Shown piece after piece: positions 47,559 to 56,237 of a stretch of 64,000 nt of DNA; positions within the stretch are counted from its first letter, which is position 1; every line of letters starts with the position of its first letter. The position numbers and the translations under genes are program-made. The stretch lies in contig NZ_JAHKPZ010000015.1 in assembly GCF_018860825.1 (NCBI RefSeq), forward strand, positions 372,001 to 436,000, in the 5' to 3' direction. Under the pieces are notes generated by a model. The model was given only the letters and a program-made list of their open reading frames with translations, did no database searches and had not been told where the DNA came from. Source of the DNA: Lacinutrix sp. C3R15. GTDB lineage: Bacteria > Bacteroidota > Bacteroidia > Flavobacteriales > Flavobacteriaceae.

Positions 47559-49595
47559 TTACTTAATCAATCCAGCTCTTTTTAATAAGGCTTCTGGTTT
47601 TGGTTCTTGTCCTCTAAAGCGCTTGTAAAGTGTCATTGGATTTTCTGTACCTCCTTGACTTAAAACGTTGTCTTTAAATTTGTTTGCTACAGCTTTATTG
47701 AAGATACCTTCTTCTTTAAAATACTCAAAAGCATCAGCATCTAATACTTCAGCCCATTTGTAACTGTAATATCCGGAAGAATAACCTCCTTGAAAAATGT
47801 GTGAAAATGCAGTACTCATGCAGTTTTCTGCTACATCTGGATACAATTGCGTGTCGACAAAAGCATCTTTTTCATGTGCTTTTACATTTTTAATATTAGA
47901 AGGGTTTATAGCATGCCAAGACATGTCTAACAAGCCAAAACTAATTTGTCGTAGTGTTTGCATACCTTCATGAAAAGTTGCAGATTCTTTTATTTTGTCT
48001 ACCAATTCCATAGGAATCACTTCACCAGTTTCATAGTGTTTTGCAAAAAGTTCTAGAGCTTGTTTTTCATAACACCAGTTTTCTAAAACTTGACTAGGTA
48101 GTTCTACAAAATCCCAGTAAACACTAGTACCAGATAAACTTGGGTAAGTTGTGTTAGCAAGCATACCATGTAATGCATGACCAAACTCGTGAAATAATGT
48201 AGTCACTTCATTAAACGTTAAAAGTGAAGGCTTGCTTTTTGTAGGTTTGGTGAAGTTACAAACAATAGAAACATGTGGTCTGTCGTTTACTCCGTTTTTA
48301 ATGCTTTGTGATTTGTAGCTTGTCATCCAGGCACCATTTCTTTTTCCTTTTCTAGGAAAGAAATCGGCATAGAAAATAGAAACTAATTCGCCATTATCAT
48401 CTTTTACTTTATAGGTTAATACATCTTCATGGTATTTGTCTATTGTATGAATTTCTTCAAATTGTAAACCAAACAATTTATTAGCAATAGTAAAAGCACC
48501 TTCAATTACGTTTTCTAGTTTAAAGTATGGTTTAAGTTGTTCGTCATCTAAATTAAAAAGTTTTTGTTTTAGCTTTTCGGAATAATAAGCAGAATCCCAT
48601 TTTTGTAAAGTGTCTATATTATCTAGCTCTTTAGCAAAACTTTCTAGGTTAGCGTATTCTCTATCTGCAGCAGGTTTTGCTTTTTCTAATAATTCATTTA
48701 AAAAGCTTTTTACTTTATCTGGTGTTTTAGCCATGCGTTCTTCTAGAACAAAATGCGCATGTGTTTTATAACCTAAAAGATTAGCTCTTTTATAACGAAG
48801 TGTTGCTATTTGTAAAACAATATCTTGATTGTCTAAATCGTCGTTTTTAAAGGATTTACTTCCTGCAGCTAAAGATAGTTTTTTACGTAACTCACGATTA
48901 TCTGCATACGTCATAAACGGAATATAGCTTGGGTAATCTAAAGTAATTAGCCAGCCTTTTTTTTGCTTAGATTCTGCCAATTGCTTTGCTGCTTCTTTAG
49001 CTCCATCTGGTAATCCTGCTAAGTCATCTTCATTGGTAATTAGCATTTCAAATTTATTAGTTTCTGCTAATACATTTTCGCCAAATTGTAACTTTAATTT
49101 ACTTAACTGCTTGTCAATTTCTCTAAGTTCTTGTTTTTTATCTTCAGGAAGATTTGCTCCGTTTCTAGAAAAACTTTTATATTTTTTATCTAAAAGGGTT
49201 TCTTGTTCTGTAGTTAGCTCTATAGCTGCTTTGTTGTTGTAAACTGTTTTTACACGTTCAAATAAATCTTGATTAAGTGTAATGTCATTTCCAAACTCTG
49301 AAAGTAAAGGAGAAACTTCTTGTGCTATTTTTTGAATTTCTTCATTGGTTTCTGCCGAGTTAAGATTGAAGAATATGCTAGATACTCTATCTAATTGTTC
49401 GCCAGAAAAATCTAGAGCCTCAATGGTATTTTTAAAGTTAGGAGTCTCAGGGTTTTTAATTATAGTATCTATTTCTGCTTTTGCGTTTTTTATGCATAGT
49501 TTAAAAGCTGGAAGAAAATCTTTAGTAGCAATTTCAGAAAAAGGAGCCGTTTGAAATGCTGTTGTAAACTTTTCTGTAAGTATATTCTTGTTCAT
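47559..49595 (-). CDS. M3 family metallopeptidase (oligopeptidase A / peptidyl-dipeptidase Dcp type)
   Basis: A 678-residue M3 peptidase. The zinc site is HEFGHALHGML with the third ligand Glu in a downstream DFVELPSQVLENW segment. No signal peptide is seen (MNKNILTEKFTTAFQTAPFSEIA), so it is cytoplasmic. It degrades oligopeptides and probably helps recycle them. Other family blocks: YADFFPRKGKRNGAWM and FSHIFQGGYSSGYYSYKWA, both characteristic. ATG start; the upstream 350-bp gap contains the small-RNA candidates. Confidence 0.95.
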   Translation of the reverse strand: MNKNILTEKFTTAFQTAPFSEIATKDFLPAFKLCIKNAKAEIDTIIKNPETPNFKNTIEALDFSGEQLDRVSSIFFNLNSAETNEEIQKIAQEVSPLLSEFGNDITLNQDLFERVKTVYNNKAAIELTTEQETLLDKKYKSFSRNGANLPEDKKQELREIDKQLSKLKLQFGENVLAETNKFEMLITNEDDLAGLPDGAKEAAKQLAESKQKKGWLITLDYPSYIPFMTYADNRELRKKLSLAAGSKSFKNDDLDNQDIVLQIATLRYKRANLLGYKTHAHFVLEERMAKTPDKVKSFLNELLEKAKPAADREYANLESFAKELDNIDTLQKWDSAYYSEKLKQKLFNLDDEQLKPYFKLENVIEGAFTIANKLFGLQFEEIHTIDKYHEDVLTYKVKDDNGELVSIFYADFFPRKGKRNGAWMTSYKSQSIKNGVNDRPHVSIVCNFTKPTKSKPSLLTFNEVTTLFHEFGHALHGMLANTTYPSLSGTSVYWDFVELPSQVLENWCYEKQALELFAKHYETGEVIPMELVDKIKESATFHEGMQTLRQISFGLLDMSWHAINPSNIKNVKAHEKDAFVDTQLYPDVAENCMSTAFSHIFQGGYSSGYYSYKWAEVLDADAFEYFKEEGIFNKAVANKFKDNVLSQGGTENPMTLYKRFRGQEPKPEALLKRAGLIK

Positions 49596-49650
49596 TATTT
49601 AATTTTATGTTAAAAGTGTGTTAAGTTTAGATTGCAAAAACCTTTATATA

Positions 49651-49658
49651 TATCTTTG
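49651..49658 (+). promoter_or_regulatory. -7 promoter box of the first small-RNA candidate
   Basis: TATCTTTG with TTG (49632-49634) 16 bp upstream, a good TTG-N-TAnnTTTG pair pointing right, where no protein gene follows. The related second unit has AATCTTTA at the equivalent position (49847-49854). Confidence 0.5.
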
Positions 49659-49662
49659 TATT

Positions 49663-49746
49663 GATTTTTTCATAAGAGCTGGTTACTCATTGTTAAAATT
49701 ATTGATTAATAGCTAAAAACCTTGATGCAAATCAAGGTTTTTTTTG
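49663..49746 (+). ncRNA. Candidate small RNA, unit 1 of a tandem pair
   Basis: Roughly 84 bases following a -7 box and ending in a textbook terminator: ACCTTGAT-GCAA-ATCAAGGT and then eight T. Order of parts: TTTTTTCATA, a short GAG/CTC hairpin, CTCATTGTT, the block ATTGATTAATAGC, then the terminator. The same order recurs in unit 2. There is no open reading frame of note. Direction is taken from the promoter and the T run. It may match a known Bacteroidota RNA motif such as Flavo-1, which I could not check. Confidence 0.42.
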
Positions 49747-49854
49747 TTTAAAAAATAAAATAAATACACTTTATCTTATTTATTTGCGTTTTGTCGAAAA
49801 AAAATAAAAATCATCATATTTAATATAAAACAATTTGAATTAATTTAATCTTTA

Positions 49855-49940
49855 CATTAAGTTTTTTCATATGAGATTAGTGTCTCATGTTTAAGAAATT
49901 GATTAATAGCGATATAACCTCAAGATTTATCTTGGGGTTA
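49855..49940 (+). ncRNA. Candidate small RNA, unit 2 of a tandem pair
   Basis: Same layout as unit 1: TTTTTTCATA-like start, hairpin ATGAGA/TCTCAT (49871-49888), TTGATTAATAGC, and a terminal hairpin AACCTCAAGAT/ATCTTGGGGTT. The terminal stem differs in sequence but not position from unit 1. It lacks the T run and its promoter box is weaker, so it may be a decayed copy, or the hairpin may serve as the terminator of leftward purE. Confidence 0.28.
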
Positions 49941-49945
49941 TTGGG

Positions 49946-50422
49946 TTATAGGCCTTTTGCAGAATCTATTACTTTTATCTTTAAGCCTTCTTTATAAGCA
50001 ATTACTTTATCTAATACACAAGTGTCTGATGTGCCGATAATTTGTGCTGCAAGTATTCCTGCGTTTTTTGCACCATTTAAAGCTACAGTTGCAACTGGAA
50101 CTCCTCCTGGCATTTGCAGAATAGATAAAACAGAGTCCCAACCATCTATAGAATTACTGCTTTTTACAGGAACACCAATTACAGGTAAAGGGGATAATGA
50201 AGCTATCATTCCTGGTAAATGAGCAGCTCCACCAGCTCCAGCAATAATTACAGCAATACCATTTTTATGTGCATTTTTTCCGTAATCAAACATTTTTTCA
50301 GGTGTTCTGTGAGCAGAAACTATATCTACTTCTACTTGTATATCAAATCCTTTTAAAATGTCTATTGCTTCTTGCATTACTGGAAGATCACTTTTGCTTC
50401 CCATGATTACTCCTACTTTCAT
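49946..50422 (-). CDS. purE: N5-carboxyaminoimidazole ribonucleotide mutase
   Basis: A 158-residue class I PurE, which moves the carboxyl group of N5-CAIR to give CAIR in purine synthesis. GVIMGSKSDLPVMQEA with its Ser-Asp motif, VSAHRTPEKM (catalytic His) and IAGAGGAAHLPGMIA are all present. It follows purK in an operon with a 27-bp gap, so the two-step bicarbonate route PurK-PurE is used. Confidence 0.96.
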   Translation of the reverse strand: MKVGVIMGSKSDLPVMQEAIDILKGFDIQVEVDIVSAHRTPEKMFDYGKNAHKNGIAVIIAGAGGAAHLPGMIASLSPLPVIGVPVKSSNSIDGWDSVLSILQMPGGVPVATVALNGAKNAGILAAQIIGTSDTCVLDKVIAYKEGLKIKVIDSAKGL

Positions 50423-50449
50423 AATTGTTTTAAATATTTGAAGATTGTT

Positions 50450-51607
50450 TTATTGTTTACTTATTACTTTAATTGTGTTTTTAACTTTTTCGGCAATTTT
50501 ACGAGCTTCGTTTATATCTTTATTTACAATGGTTACGTGTCCCATTTTTCTAAAAGGGCGTGTTTCTTTTTTACCATAAATATGTGGTGTTACGCCTTCC
50601 ATATTCATAATTTCTTCTATGTTTTGGTAAATAACATTACCTGTGTAGCCTTCTGCACCAACAAGGTTAACCATAATACCACCAGCTTTATTTGTAGTGT
50701 TTCCTAATGGTAGATTTAAAATAGCTCTTATGTGTTGTTCAAATTGTGAGGTGTAATTTGCTTCAATAGTTTGGTGCCCAGAATTGTGAGGTCTTGGTGC
50801 TACTTCATTTATTAAAATCTCATTGTCTTGCGTCAAGAACATTTCTACAGCCAATAGGCCAACATGTTTAAAAGCTTCCGATGTTTTTAAAGCAATAAGT
50901 TCTGCTTTTTTAGCAATTTCAGGGGCAATTCTAGCAGGACAAATTACATATTCTACTTGGTTAGCTTCTGGGTGAAATTCCATTTCTACCACAGGAAAAG
51001 TTTTTACTTCTCCTTTAGCGTTTCTAGAAACAATGACAGCTAATTCATTTTTAAAAGGAATCAACTCTTCAGCAATACATTCTCCTTTTGGTAACTCGTT
51101 TAAATCGTTTAGGTTTCTAACCACTTTTACACCATTACCATCATAACCAAACTGAGCAGCTTTCCATACAAAAGGGAATTTTAAGCCACCATTGTCTATT
51201 GCATCTTCAATTTCTGAAACATAGGCGAAACGAGAAAACGGAGCAGTAGGTAGGTTTTTGTCTACATAAAATAGTTTTTGTTTTGCTTTATTTTGAATAA
51301 TACGAAGTGTTTTAGAAGCAGGAAAAACAGTTACTCCTTCTTTTTCTAATTTTTCAAGAGCGTCTATATTTACATTTTCAATTTCTATGGTTAGTACATC
51401 TACTTGTTTACCAAATTGATAAACAGTGTCAAAATCCATTAGACTTCCTAGGTGAAATTCATTACTTCCTATTTTGCAAGGAGCTTCGGTATTGCTATCT
51501 AAAATACAAGTATAAATATCTAGTTTTCTAGTTTCGGTCAATAGCATTTTTCCAAGTTGTCCGCCACCAAGAATACCAAGTTTAAAATTTGAAGAAAAAT
51601 AATTCAT
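50450..51607 (-). CDS. purK: N5-carboxyaminoimidazole ribonucleotide synthase
   Basis: A 385-residue ATP-grasp enzyme that carboxylates AIR with ATP and bicarbonate to N5-CAIR. LGILGGGQLGKMLLTE at the N-terminus, FPFVWKAAQFGYDGNGVKVV and the metal-binding EMFLTQDNEILINEVAPRPHNSGH are typical. First gene of the purK-purE operon. A short palindrome lies between its start and the -7 box. Confidence 0.96.
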   Translation of the reverse strand: MNYFSSNFKLGILGGGQLGKMLLTETRKLDIYTCILDSNTEAPCKIGSNEFHLGSLMDFDTVYQFGKQVDVLTIEIENVNIDALEKLEKEGVTVFPASKTLRIIQNKAKQKLFYVDKNLPTAPFSRFAYVSEIEDAIDNGGLKFPFVWKAAQFGYDGNGVKVVRNLNDLNELPKGECIAEELIPFKNELAVIVSRNAKGEVKTFPVVEMEFHPEANQVEYVICPARIAPEIAKKAELIALKTSEAFKHVGLLAVEMFLTQDNEILINEVAPRPHNSGHQTIEANYTSQFEQHIRAILNLPLGNTTNKAGGIMVNLVGAEGYTGNVIYQNIEEIMNMEGVTPHIYGKKETRPFRKMGHVTIVNKDINEARKIAEKVKNTIKVISKQ

Positions 51608-51611
51608 AAGT

Positions 51612-51630
51612 TTTTCCGCGAAAGCGAAAA
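51612..51630. repeat. TTTTCCGC-GAAA-GCG-AAAA imperfect palindrome
   Basis: A variant of the palindrome at 40586-40603, 4 bp upstream of the purK start. It lies in the predicted 5' leader of the purK mRNA. Confidence 0.55.
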
Positions 51631-51675
51631 TTTGTTTTTTAATGAAACATTTGTTTTAAAAGTCGATTTGTTTTA

Positions 51676-51683
51676 CAAAAATA
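51676..51683 (-). promoter_or_regulatory. -7 promoter box of purK-purE
   Basis: TATTTTTG on the minus strand, giving a leader of about 65 bases that contains the 51612-51630 palindrome. No purine riboswitch structure is recognisable. Confidence 0.45.
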
Positions 51684-52013
51684 CACTTAAAAGCTGAGTC
51701 TCACCTAATATTTGAATACAGTTTGAATGAATTTTTACTCCATTCTCAGGTTTATTTTTTAAGGGTTAATAAGTTGGTTTAATAAAATGTAATAAGAATT
51801 CTAAAAAACGTACCAAATCTTTTAAAAAATCAAATAAAAGATGATTTTTTTTCTAAAATTATTAAAATATTTAGATATTCCTTTTAATTTTATATTTCAA
51901 ACCTCTTCTTTAGTTTGGGGTCTGTAAATTAAATTTTAGATAGACTCAGGTTTTAAATTAGGCGTAGTTTTAAAAACTTCCAGTTTCTAGCTTCTGTCTT
52001 AAAACTAAAAGAT

Positions 52014-52021
52014 TATCTTTG
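52014..52021 (+). promoter_or_regulatory. -7 promoter box of the HPRT-adenylate kinase fusion
   Basis: TATCTTTG, 32 bp before the ATG. This and the purK box are the only signals I find in the 446-bp divergent gap 51608-52053. Its middle is very AT-rich and repeats the hexamer CTCAGG or its like three times (about 51697, 51735, 51945) without clear symmetry. Confidence 0.45.
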
Positions 52022-52053
52022 CTAGAAATTAATAAAAAACAAGTTAGACTTAC

Positions 52054-53163
52054 ATGATTAAGCTCGACGATTTATATTTTAAGCCATTTATTTCTGCTAA
52101 AAAAATTGATGCAGCAGTGCAAAAAATGGCGGATGATATTGCTGCTGACTTAGGAGATGAGGTGCCTGTATTTATAGGTATTTTAAATGGATCTTTTATG
52201 TTGGTTAGTGATTTTGTAAAAAAATACCCAAAACCTTGTGAAGTTACTTTTATAAAACTGGCTTCTTATGAAGGGTTAAAATCTACAGAAGACATACAGA
52301 GATTAATTGGTATAACGCAAGATTTAACAGGACGTACAGTTGTAATTCTGGAAGATATTATAGATTCTGGAAAAACACTAGCAGAAGTACATAGGATTTT
52401 TGAAAATGAAAACGTTAAATCTCTAATTATTGCTACCTTGTTTTTTAAGCCAGAGGCATATAAAAAAGATTTTAAACTTCATTATGTTGGTATAGAAATT
52501 CCAGATAAATTTATAGTTGGCTATGGTTTAGATTATAATAATTTAGGAAGAGATTTACCAGAAATATATCAATTAAAAACAACACAACACATGACAAATT
52601 TAGTCCTATTTGGACCTCCTGGAGCAGGAAAAGGAACACAAGCTAACTTTTTAAAAGAAACCTATAATTTAGTACATATCTCTACAGGAGATGTGTTTCG
52701 TTTTAATATAAAAAACGAAACAGCTTTAGGTATGCTAGCTAAATCTTTTATGGATAAAGGAGAATTAGTGCCAGATCAAGTGACTATAGATATGTTAGAA
52801 GCAGAAGTAGAAAAAAATGCAGATGCTAAAGGCTTTATTTTTGATGGTTTTCCGCGTACCAATGCACAAGCAGAAGCTTTAGACGCTTTAATGAAGCGTA
52901 AAGATTCTCAAATTAATGCCATGGTAGCCTTAGAAGTAGATGATGAAGTGTTAGTAGAGCGTTTGTTAGAACGTGGTAAAACTAGTGGAAGAGCAGATGA
53001 CGCAGATGAGAGCATAATTAGAAACAGAATAAAAGAATACTATACTAAAACAGCTATTCTTAAAAACTTCTATACAGCACAAGATAAATATTTTGGTGTA
53101 GATGGAGTTGGTAGTATTGAAGATATTACAAAACGATTAAATACAGTAATAGATAAGCTTTAA
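52054..53163 (+). CDS. Fused hypoxanthine phosphoribosyltransferase-adenylate kinase
   Basis: A 369-residue two-domain protein. Residues 1-175 are a hypoxanthine phosphoribosyltransferase (PRPP motif VVILEDIIDSGKTL, LKLHYVGIEIPDKFIVGYGLDY block). Residues 180-369 are a short-type adenylate kinase: P-loop GPPGAGKGTQA, DGFPRTNAQAEAL and a short lid region RADDADESIIRNR. The two would make IMP/GMP from base and PRPP and balance AMP, ADP and ATP. An internal ATG (52591, M180) could make free Adk. The fusion is known from Flavobacteriaceae. It is divergent from purK-purE, so purine genes flank the gap on both sides. Confidence 0.95.
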   Translation: MIKLDDLYFKPFISAKKIDAAVQKMADDIAADLGDEVPVFIGILNGSFMLVSDFVKKYPKPCEVTFIKLASYEGLKSTEDIQRLIGITQDLTGRTVVILEDIIDSGKTLAEVHRIFENENVKSLIIATLFFKPEAYKKDFKLHYVGIEIPDKFIVGYGLDYNNLGRDLPEIYQLKTTQHMTNLVLFGPPGAGKGTQANFLKETYNLVHISTGDVFRFNIKNETALGMLAKSFMDKGELVPDQVTIDMLEAEVEKNADAKGFIFDGFPRTNAQAEALDALMKRKDSQINAMVALEVDDEVLVERLLERGKTSGRADDADESIIRNRIKEYYTKTAILKNFYTAQDKYFGVDGVGSIEDITKRLNTVIDKL

Positions 53164-53171
53164 TATAAAAT

Positions 53172-53207
53172 ATACCTCATGGTGGTTTGTAAACCATCAT
53201 GAGGTAT
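53172..53207. terminator. 17-bp hairpin after the adenylate kinase gene
   Basis: ATACCTCATGGTGGTTT and AAACCATCATGAGGTAT pair over 17 bp with one G-U pair. No T run follows, so it may also protect the 3' end from nucleases. Confidence 0.55.
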
Positions 53208-53244
53208 AAAGCCTGTTTATTAACAAAAGAAATTAACTAAAAAT

Positions 53245-53265
53245 ATTCCCACTTTTGTGGGGAAT
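53245..53265. repeat. REP-like palindrome ATTCCCAC-TTTT-GTGGGGAAT
   Basis: An ATTCCCAC/GTGGGGAAT hairpin 4 bp upstream of the obg ATG, related to the one at 11464-11483. It contains CACTTTTG, which also resembles a -7 box, and the spurious TTG start at 53255. Confidence 0.6.
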
Positions 53266-53269
53266 TATT

Positions 53270-54268
53270 ATGACTGAAGGGAACTTTGTTGACTACGTAA
53301 AAATGCACGTTTCTTCTGGAAATGGAGGAAAAGGATCTACGCATTTGCACCGCGAAAAATATTTAGAAAAAGGAGGTCCAGATGGAGGAGATGGAGGTCG
53401 TGGAGGTCACGTAATTCTTAAAGGAAACTCTAATCTATGGACACTTTTACACTTAAAGTTTAAAAGACACATAAGAGCTACTCATGGTGAACATGGTAGT
53501 AGTGGTAGAAGTTCTGGTGCAGATGGTCAAGACCAATATGTAGAAGTGCCACTAGGTACTGTTGTAAGAGATACAGAAACCAATGAGATTCTTTTTGAAA
53601 TCACAAAAGATGGAGAAGAAAGAATTATAGCAGAAGGAGGAAAAGGTGGTCGTGGTAATTGGCATTTTAAATCGTCAACCAACCAAACACCTCGTTATGC
53701 ACAACCAGGAATTCCGTTAGAAGAAAAAGATATCACGTTAGAGTTAAAACTTTTAGCAGATGTTGGGTTAGTAGGTTTCCCTAACGCAGGAAAATCTACC
53801 TTACTTTCTGTAGTAACTTCTGCAAAGCCAAAAATTGCAGATTATGAGTTTACTACATTAAAACCTAACTTAGGGATTGTAAAACACAGAGAATTTCAAA
53901 CTTTTGTAATGGCAGATATTCCTGGTATTATTGAAGGAGCTGCAGAAGGGAAAGGGCTTGGTTACTATTTTTTACGTCATATTGAGCGTAATTCTATTCT
54001 TTTGTTTTTAATTCCTGCAGATGCAGAAGATATTAAAAAACAATATGATATTCTGTTAGATGAATTAAGACGTTACAACCCAGAAATGCTAGATAAAGAA
54101 CGTATGATAGCAATTTCTAAATGTGATATGTTAGACGAAGAATTGCAAGCCGAATTAAAAGAAGAGTTAGATAATACCTTGCCAATTGACTATATGTTTA
54201 TTTCTTCGGTTGCTCAAAAGGGATTAACAGAACTTAAAGATAAACTCTGGAACATGTTAAATAACTAA
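53270..54268 (+). CDS. obgE: Obg family GTPase
   Basis: A 332-residue GTPase with the glycine-rich Obg fold ([33 protein letters not shown]) and the G domain: G1 [13 protein letters not shown]3 [10 protein letters not shown]4 SKCD. It binds the 50S ribosomal subunit and acts in its assembly and in growth control. Short C-terminus, no extra domain. Start at ATG 53270 ([12 protein letters not shown]); the ORF extends upstream only through a palindrome. Confidence 0.96.
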   Translation: MTEGNFVDYVKMHVSSGNGGKGSTHLHREKYLEKGGPDGGDGGRGGHVILKGNSNLWTLLHLKFKRHIRATHGEHGSSGRSSGADGQDQYVEVPLGTVVRDTETNEILFEITKDGEERIIAEGGKGGRGNWHFKSSTNQTPRYAQPGIPLEEKDITLELKLLADVGLVGFPNAGKSTLLSVVTSAKPKIADYEFTTLKPNLGIVKHREFQTFVMADIPGIIEGAAEGKGLGYYFLRHIERNSILLFLIPADAEDIKKQYDILLDELRRYNPEMLDKERMIAISKCDMLDEELQAELKEELDNTLPIDYMFISSVAQKGLTELKDKLWNMLNN

Positions 54269-54278
54269 AAGCATTGTA

Positions 54279-54989
54279 ATGAGAAACTATATAAAAAGTA
54301 TAGTAGAAATAAATGACAATAAAGCAAGCCGGTTTTTTGCTGTTTTTATTCAATCATTAATATTACTTTCTATTGTTACTTTTTCTATAGAAACTATTCC
54401 AAACTTAAAACCACAAGTAAAAGATATTTTACAATATGTAGAGATATTTTGTGTTGTGGTTTTTACTTTAGAATATCTTTTAAGAATTTATGTAGCAGAT
54501 AACAAACTAAAGTTTGTATTTAGTTTTTATGGTATTATAGATTTTCTAGCAATTATTCCGTTTTATTTATCTTTTGGATTAGACCTAAGGTCTTTAAGAG
54601 CTTTACGTTTTTTACGTTTATTTAGGGTTTTAAAATTGGTGCGTTATAATAAGGCAATGACTCATTTTTCTCGTGCTATAAAAGCAGCAAAAGAAGAAAT
54701 ATTGCTCTTTTTTTTCATTACACTAATTTTAATTTATTTTTCTGCAGTAGGTATTTATTATTTTGAAAACGAAGCGCAACCTGAACATTTTTCTTCTATT
54801 TTTGATAGCCTATGGTGGGCTATTGTAACGCTAACTACAGTTGGTTATGGTGATGTTTACCCAATTACTATTGGTGGCAGAGTATTTACTTTTTTTATAT
54901 TATTAATAGGCTTAGGTATTGTAGCAATACCAACAGGTATTATCACTTCTGCACTTACAAAATCTATTGATAAAAGCGAAGATAAATAA
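54279..54989 (+). CDS. Voltage-gated-type potassium channel
   Basis: A 236-residue channel subunit with six membrane segments. S4 has Arg residues at every third or fourth place (LRSLRALRFLRLFRVLKLVR) and the selectivity filter is TLTTVGYGDVYP between S5 and S6. No RCK/TrkA cytoplasmic domain follows. It would form a tetrameric K+ channel in the inner membrane. Ten bases after obgE stop, likely co-transcribed. Confidence 0.9.
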   Translation: MRNYIKSIVEINDNKASRFFAVFIQSLILLSIVTFSIETIPNLKPQVKDILQYVEIFCVVVFTLEYLLRIYVADNKLKFVFSFYGIIDFLAIIPFYLSFGLDLRSLRALRFLRLFRVLKLVRYNKAMTHFSRAIKAAKEEILLFFFITLILIYFSAVGIYYFENEAQPEHFSSIFDSLWWAIVTLTTVGYGDVYPITIGGRVFTFFILLIGLGIVAIPTGIITSALTKSIDKSEDK

Positions 54990-55137
54990 ACTACTGCTTT
55001 TCTGTTGTTCTTCGCTATTGTTTGTTAATTTTTAAAGTAAGTAATTCTAATAAAGCAAGCATAAAAATTAAGCTGCTTCAAAATATTCTAATTATTTTGC
55101 GCAAATAATGAACCAAAATGAAAAATATTAAAAGCGC

Positions 55138-56190
55138 ATGAGTTTTCATAAAAAAGTAAATAATTTTAGAAGAAGCTTGATGCAAAAACTATCCAAAAGA
55201 GTTGGTAATGCGCATTTTAAGAATATAGATACCTCTAATAGGCAGGTTGTAAAAAGAGTTTTAATATGTAGGCCTAATCATAGGTTAGGTAATTTGATAT
55301 TAACCACACCGCTACTTCAAGAAGTAAATAGATTGTTTCCAGAGGCTACTATAGATTTTGTTGTTCAAGGTGGCTTAGCACCCATTTTATTTCAAGAGTT
55401 TAAAAGTGTAGATAGAATAATTATGCTTCCTAAAAGAGCATTCAAGTATCCGTTACGCTATATAAAAGGTGTTTTTGCTATTAAAAAATACAAATATGAC
55501 ATTGCAATTACTGCTGTAAAAAAATCTTCTTCGGGTAAGTTGTTTACTCTTTTTTCTAATGCTACCTACAAAGTATTTGGTGAAGAAGAAGAGGGACATT
55601 TGAAATTGAAATATCCTGATTATAATCATAAAGCAAAAAAGCAAGTGTATAGCTTAAGAGAGTATTTATATAAATTAGGGTATAGTGAAATTAAAGAACC
55701 CATAGCTCCCTTAAGTATTAAATTATCATATAAAGAGCTGCAATCAGGCAAAGATATTCTTAAAGATTTGGTTAAAAATGATAAACCTACTATTTGCATT
55801 TTTACCTATGCTACAGGAGTAAAATGTTATCCTGAAAAATGGTGGCTGCCATTTTATGATAAATTAAAAAAATCCTATTCTAATTATAATATTATAGAAA
55901 TTCTTCCTAAAGAAAACGTTTCTCAAATTCAGTTTAAAGCACCTTCTTTTTATAGTCATGATGTGCGTGAAATAGCTGCTGTAATTGCAAATACAAAAGC
56001 TTTTATTGGGGCAGATTCTGGTATTATGCATTTGGCAAGTGCATCTGGAGCTCCTACCATTGGGTTGTTTGGTGTAACCAAGATTAGTAAATATGCTCCT
56101 TATTTTAATGGCGTTGCTATAGATGCAAAAACTACAGATATAGCAGGTTGTATGCAGGTTGTTAATAATGTAATACAAAAAGTTAATTAG
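55138..56190 (+). CDS. Glycosyltransferase family 9 (heptosyltransferase-like)
   Basis: A 350-residue GT-B fold transferase of family 9. N-terminal RPNHRLGNLILTTPLLQEV is the LGD/GD acceptor region, and GADSGIMHLASASGAPTIGLFG the ADP-heptose-type donor site. It likely adds a sugar to lipopolysaccharide or lipooligosaccharide core from the cytoplasmic side. The first 30 residues are basic (FHKKVNNFRRSLMQKLSKR), which may bind the membrane. The acceptor is unknown. Confidence 0.9.
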   Translation: MSFHKKVNNFRRSLMQKLSKRVGNAHFKNIDTSNRQVVKRVLICRPNHRLGNLILTTPLLQEVNRLFPEATIDFVVQGGLAPILFQEFKSVDRIIMLPKRAFKYPLRYIKGVFAIKKYKYDIAITAVKKSSSGKLFTLFSNATYKVFGEEEEGHLKLKYPDYNHKAKKQVYSLREYLYKLGYSEIKEPIAPLSIKLSYKELQSGKDILKDLVKNDKPTICIFTYATGVKCYPEKWWLPFYDKLKKSYSNYNIIEILPKENVSQIQFKAPSFYSHDVREIAAVIANTKAFIGADSGIMHLASASGAPTIGLFGVTKISKYAPYFNGVAIDAKTTDIAGCMQVVNNVIQKVN

Positions 56191-56237
56191 GTTTTATTGG
56201 TATCATTTTTTCCTTAAATTTAAGGAAATTAATTTCT

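Noticed and set aside
51841-51927. 28-codon ORF in the purK-adk gap
   Set aside because: AT-rich and phenylalanine/leucine-rich by base composition; no promoter or ribosome site distinguishes it from chance.
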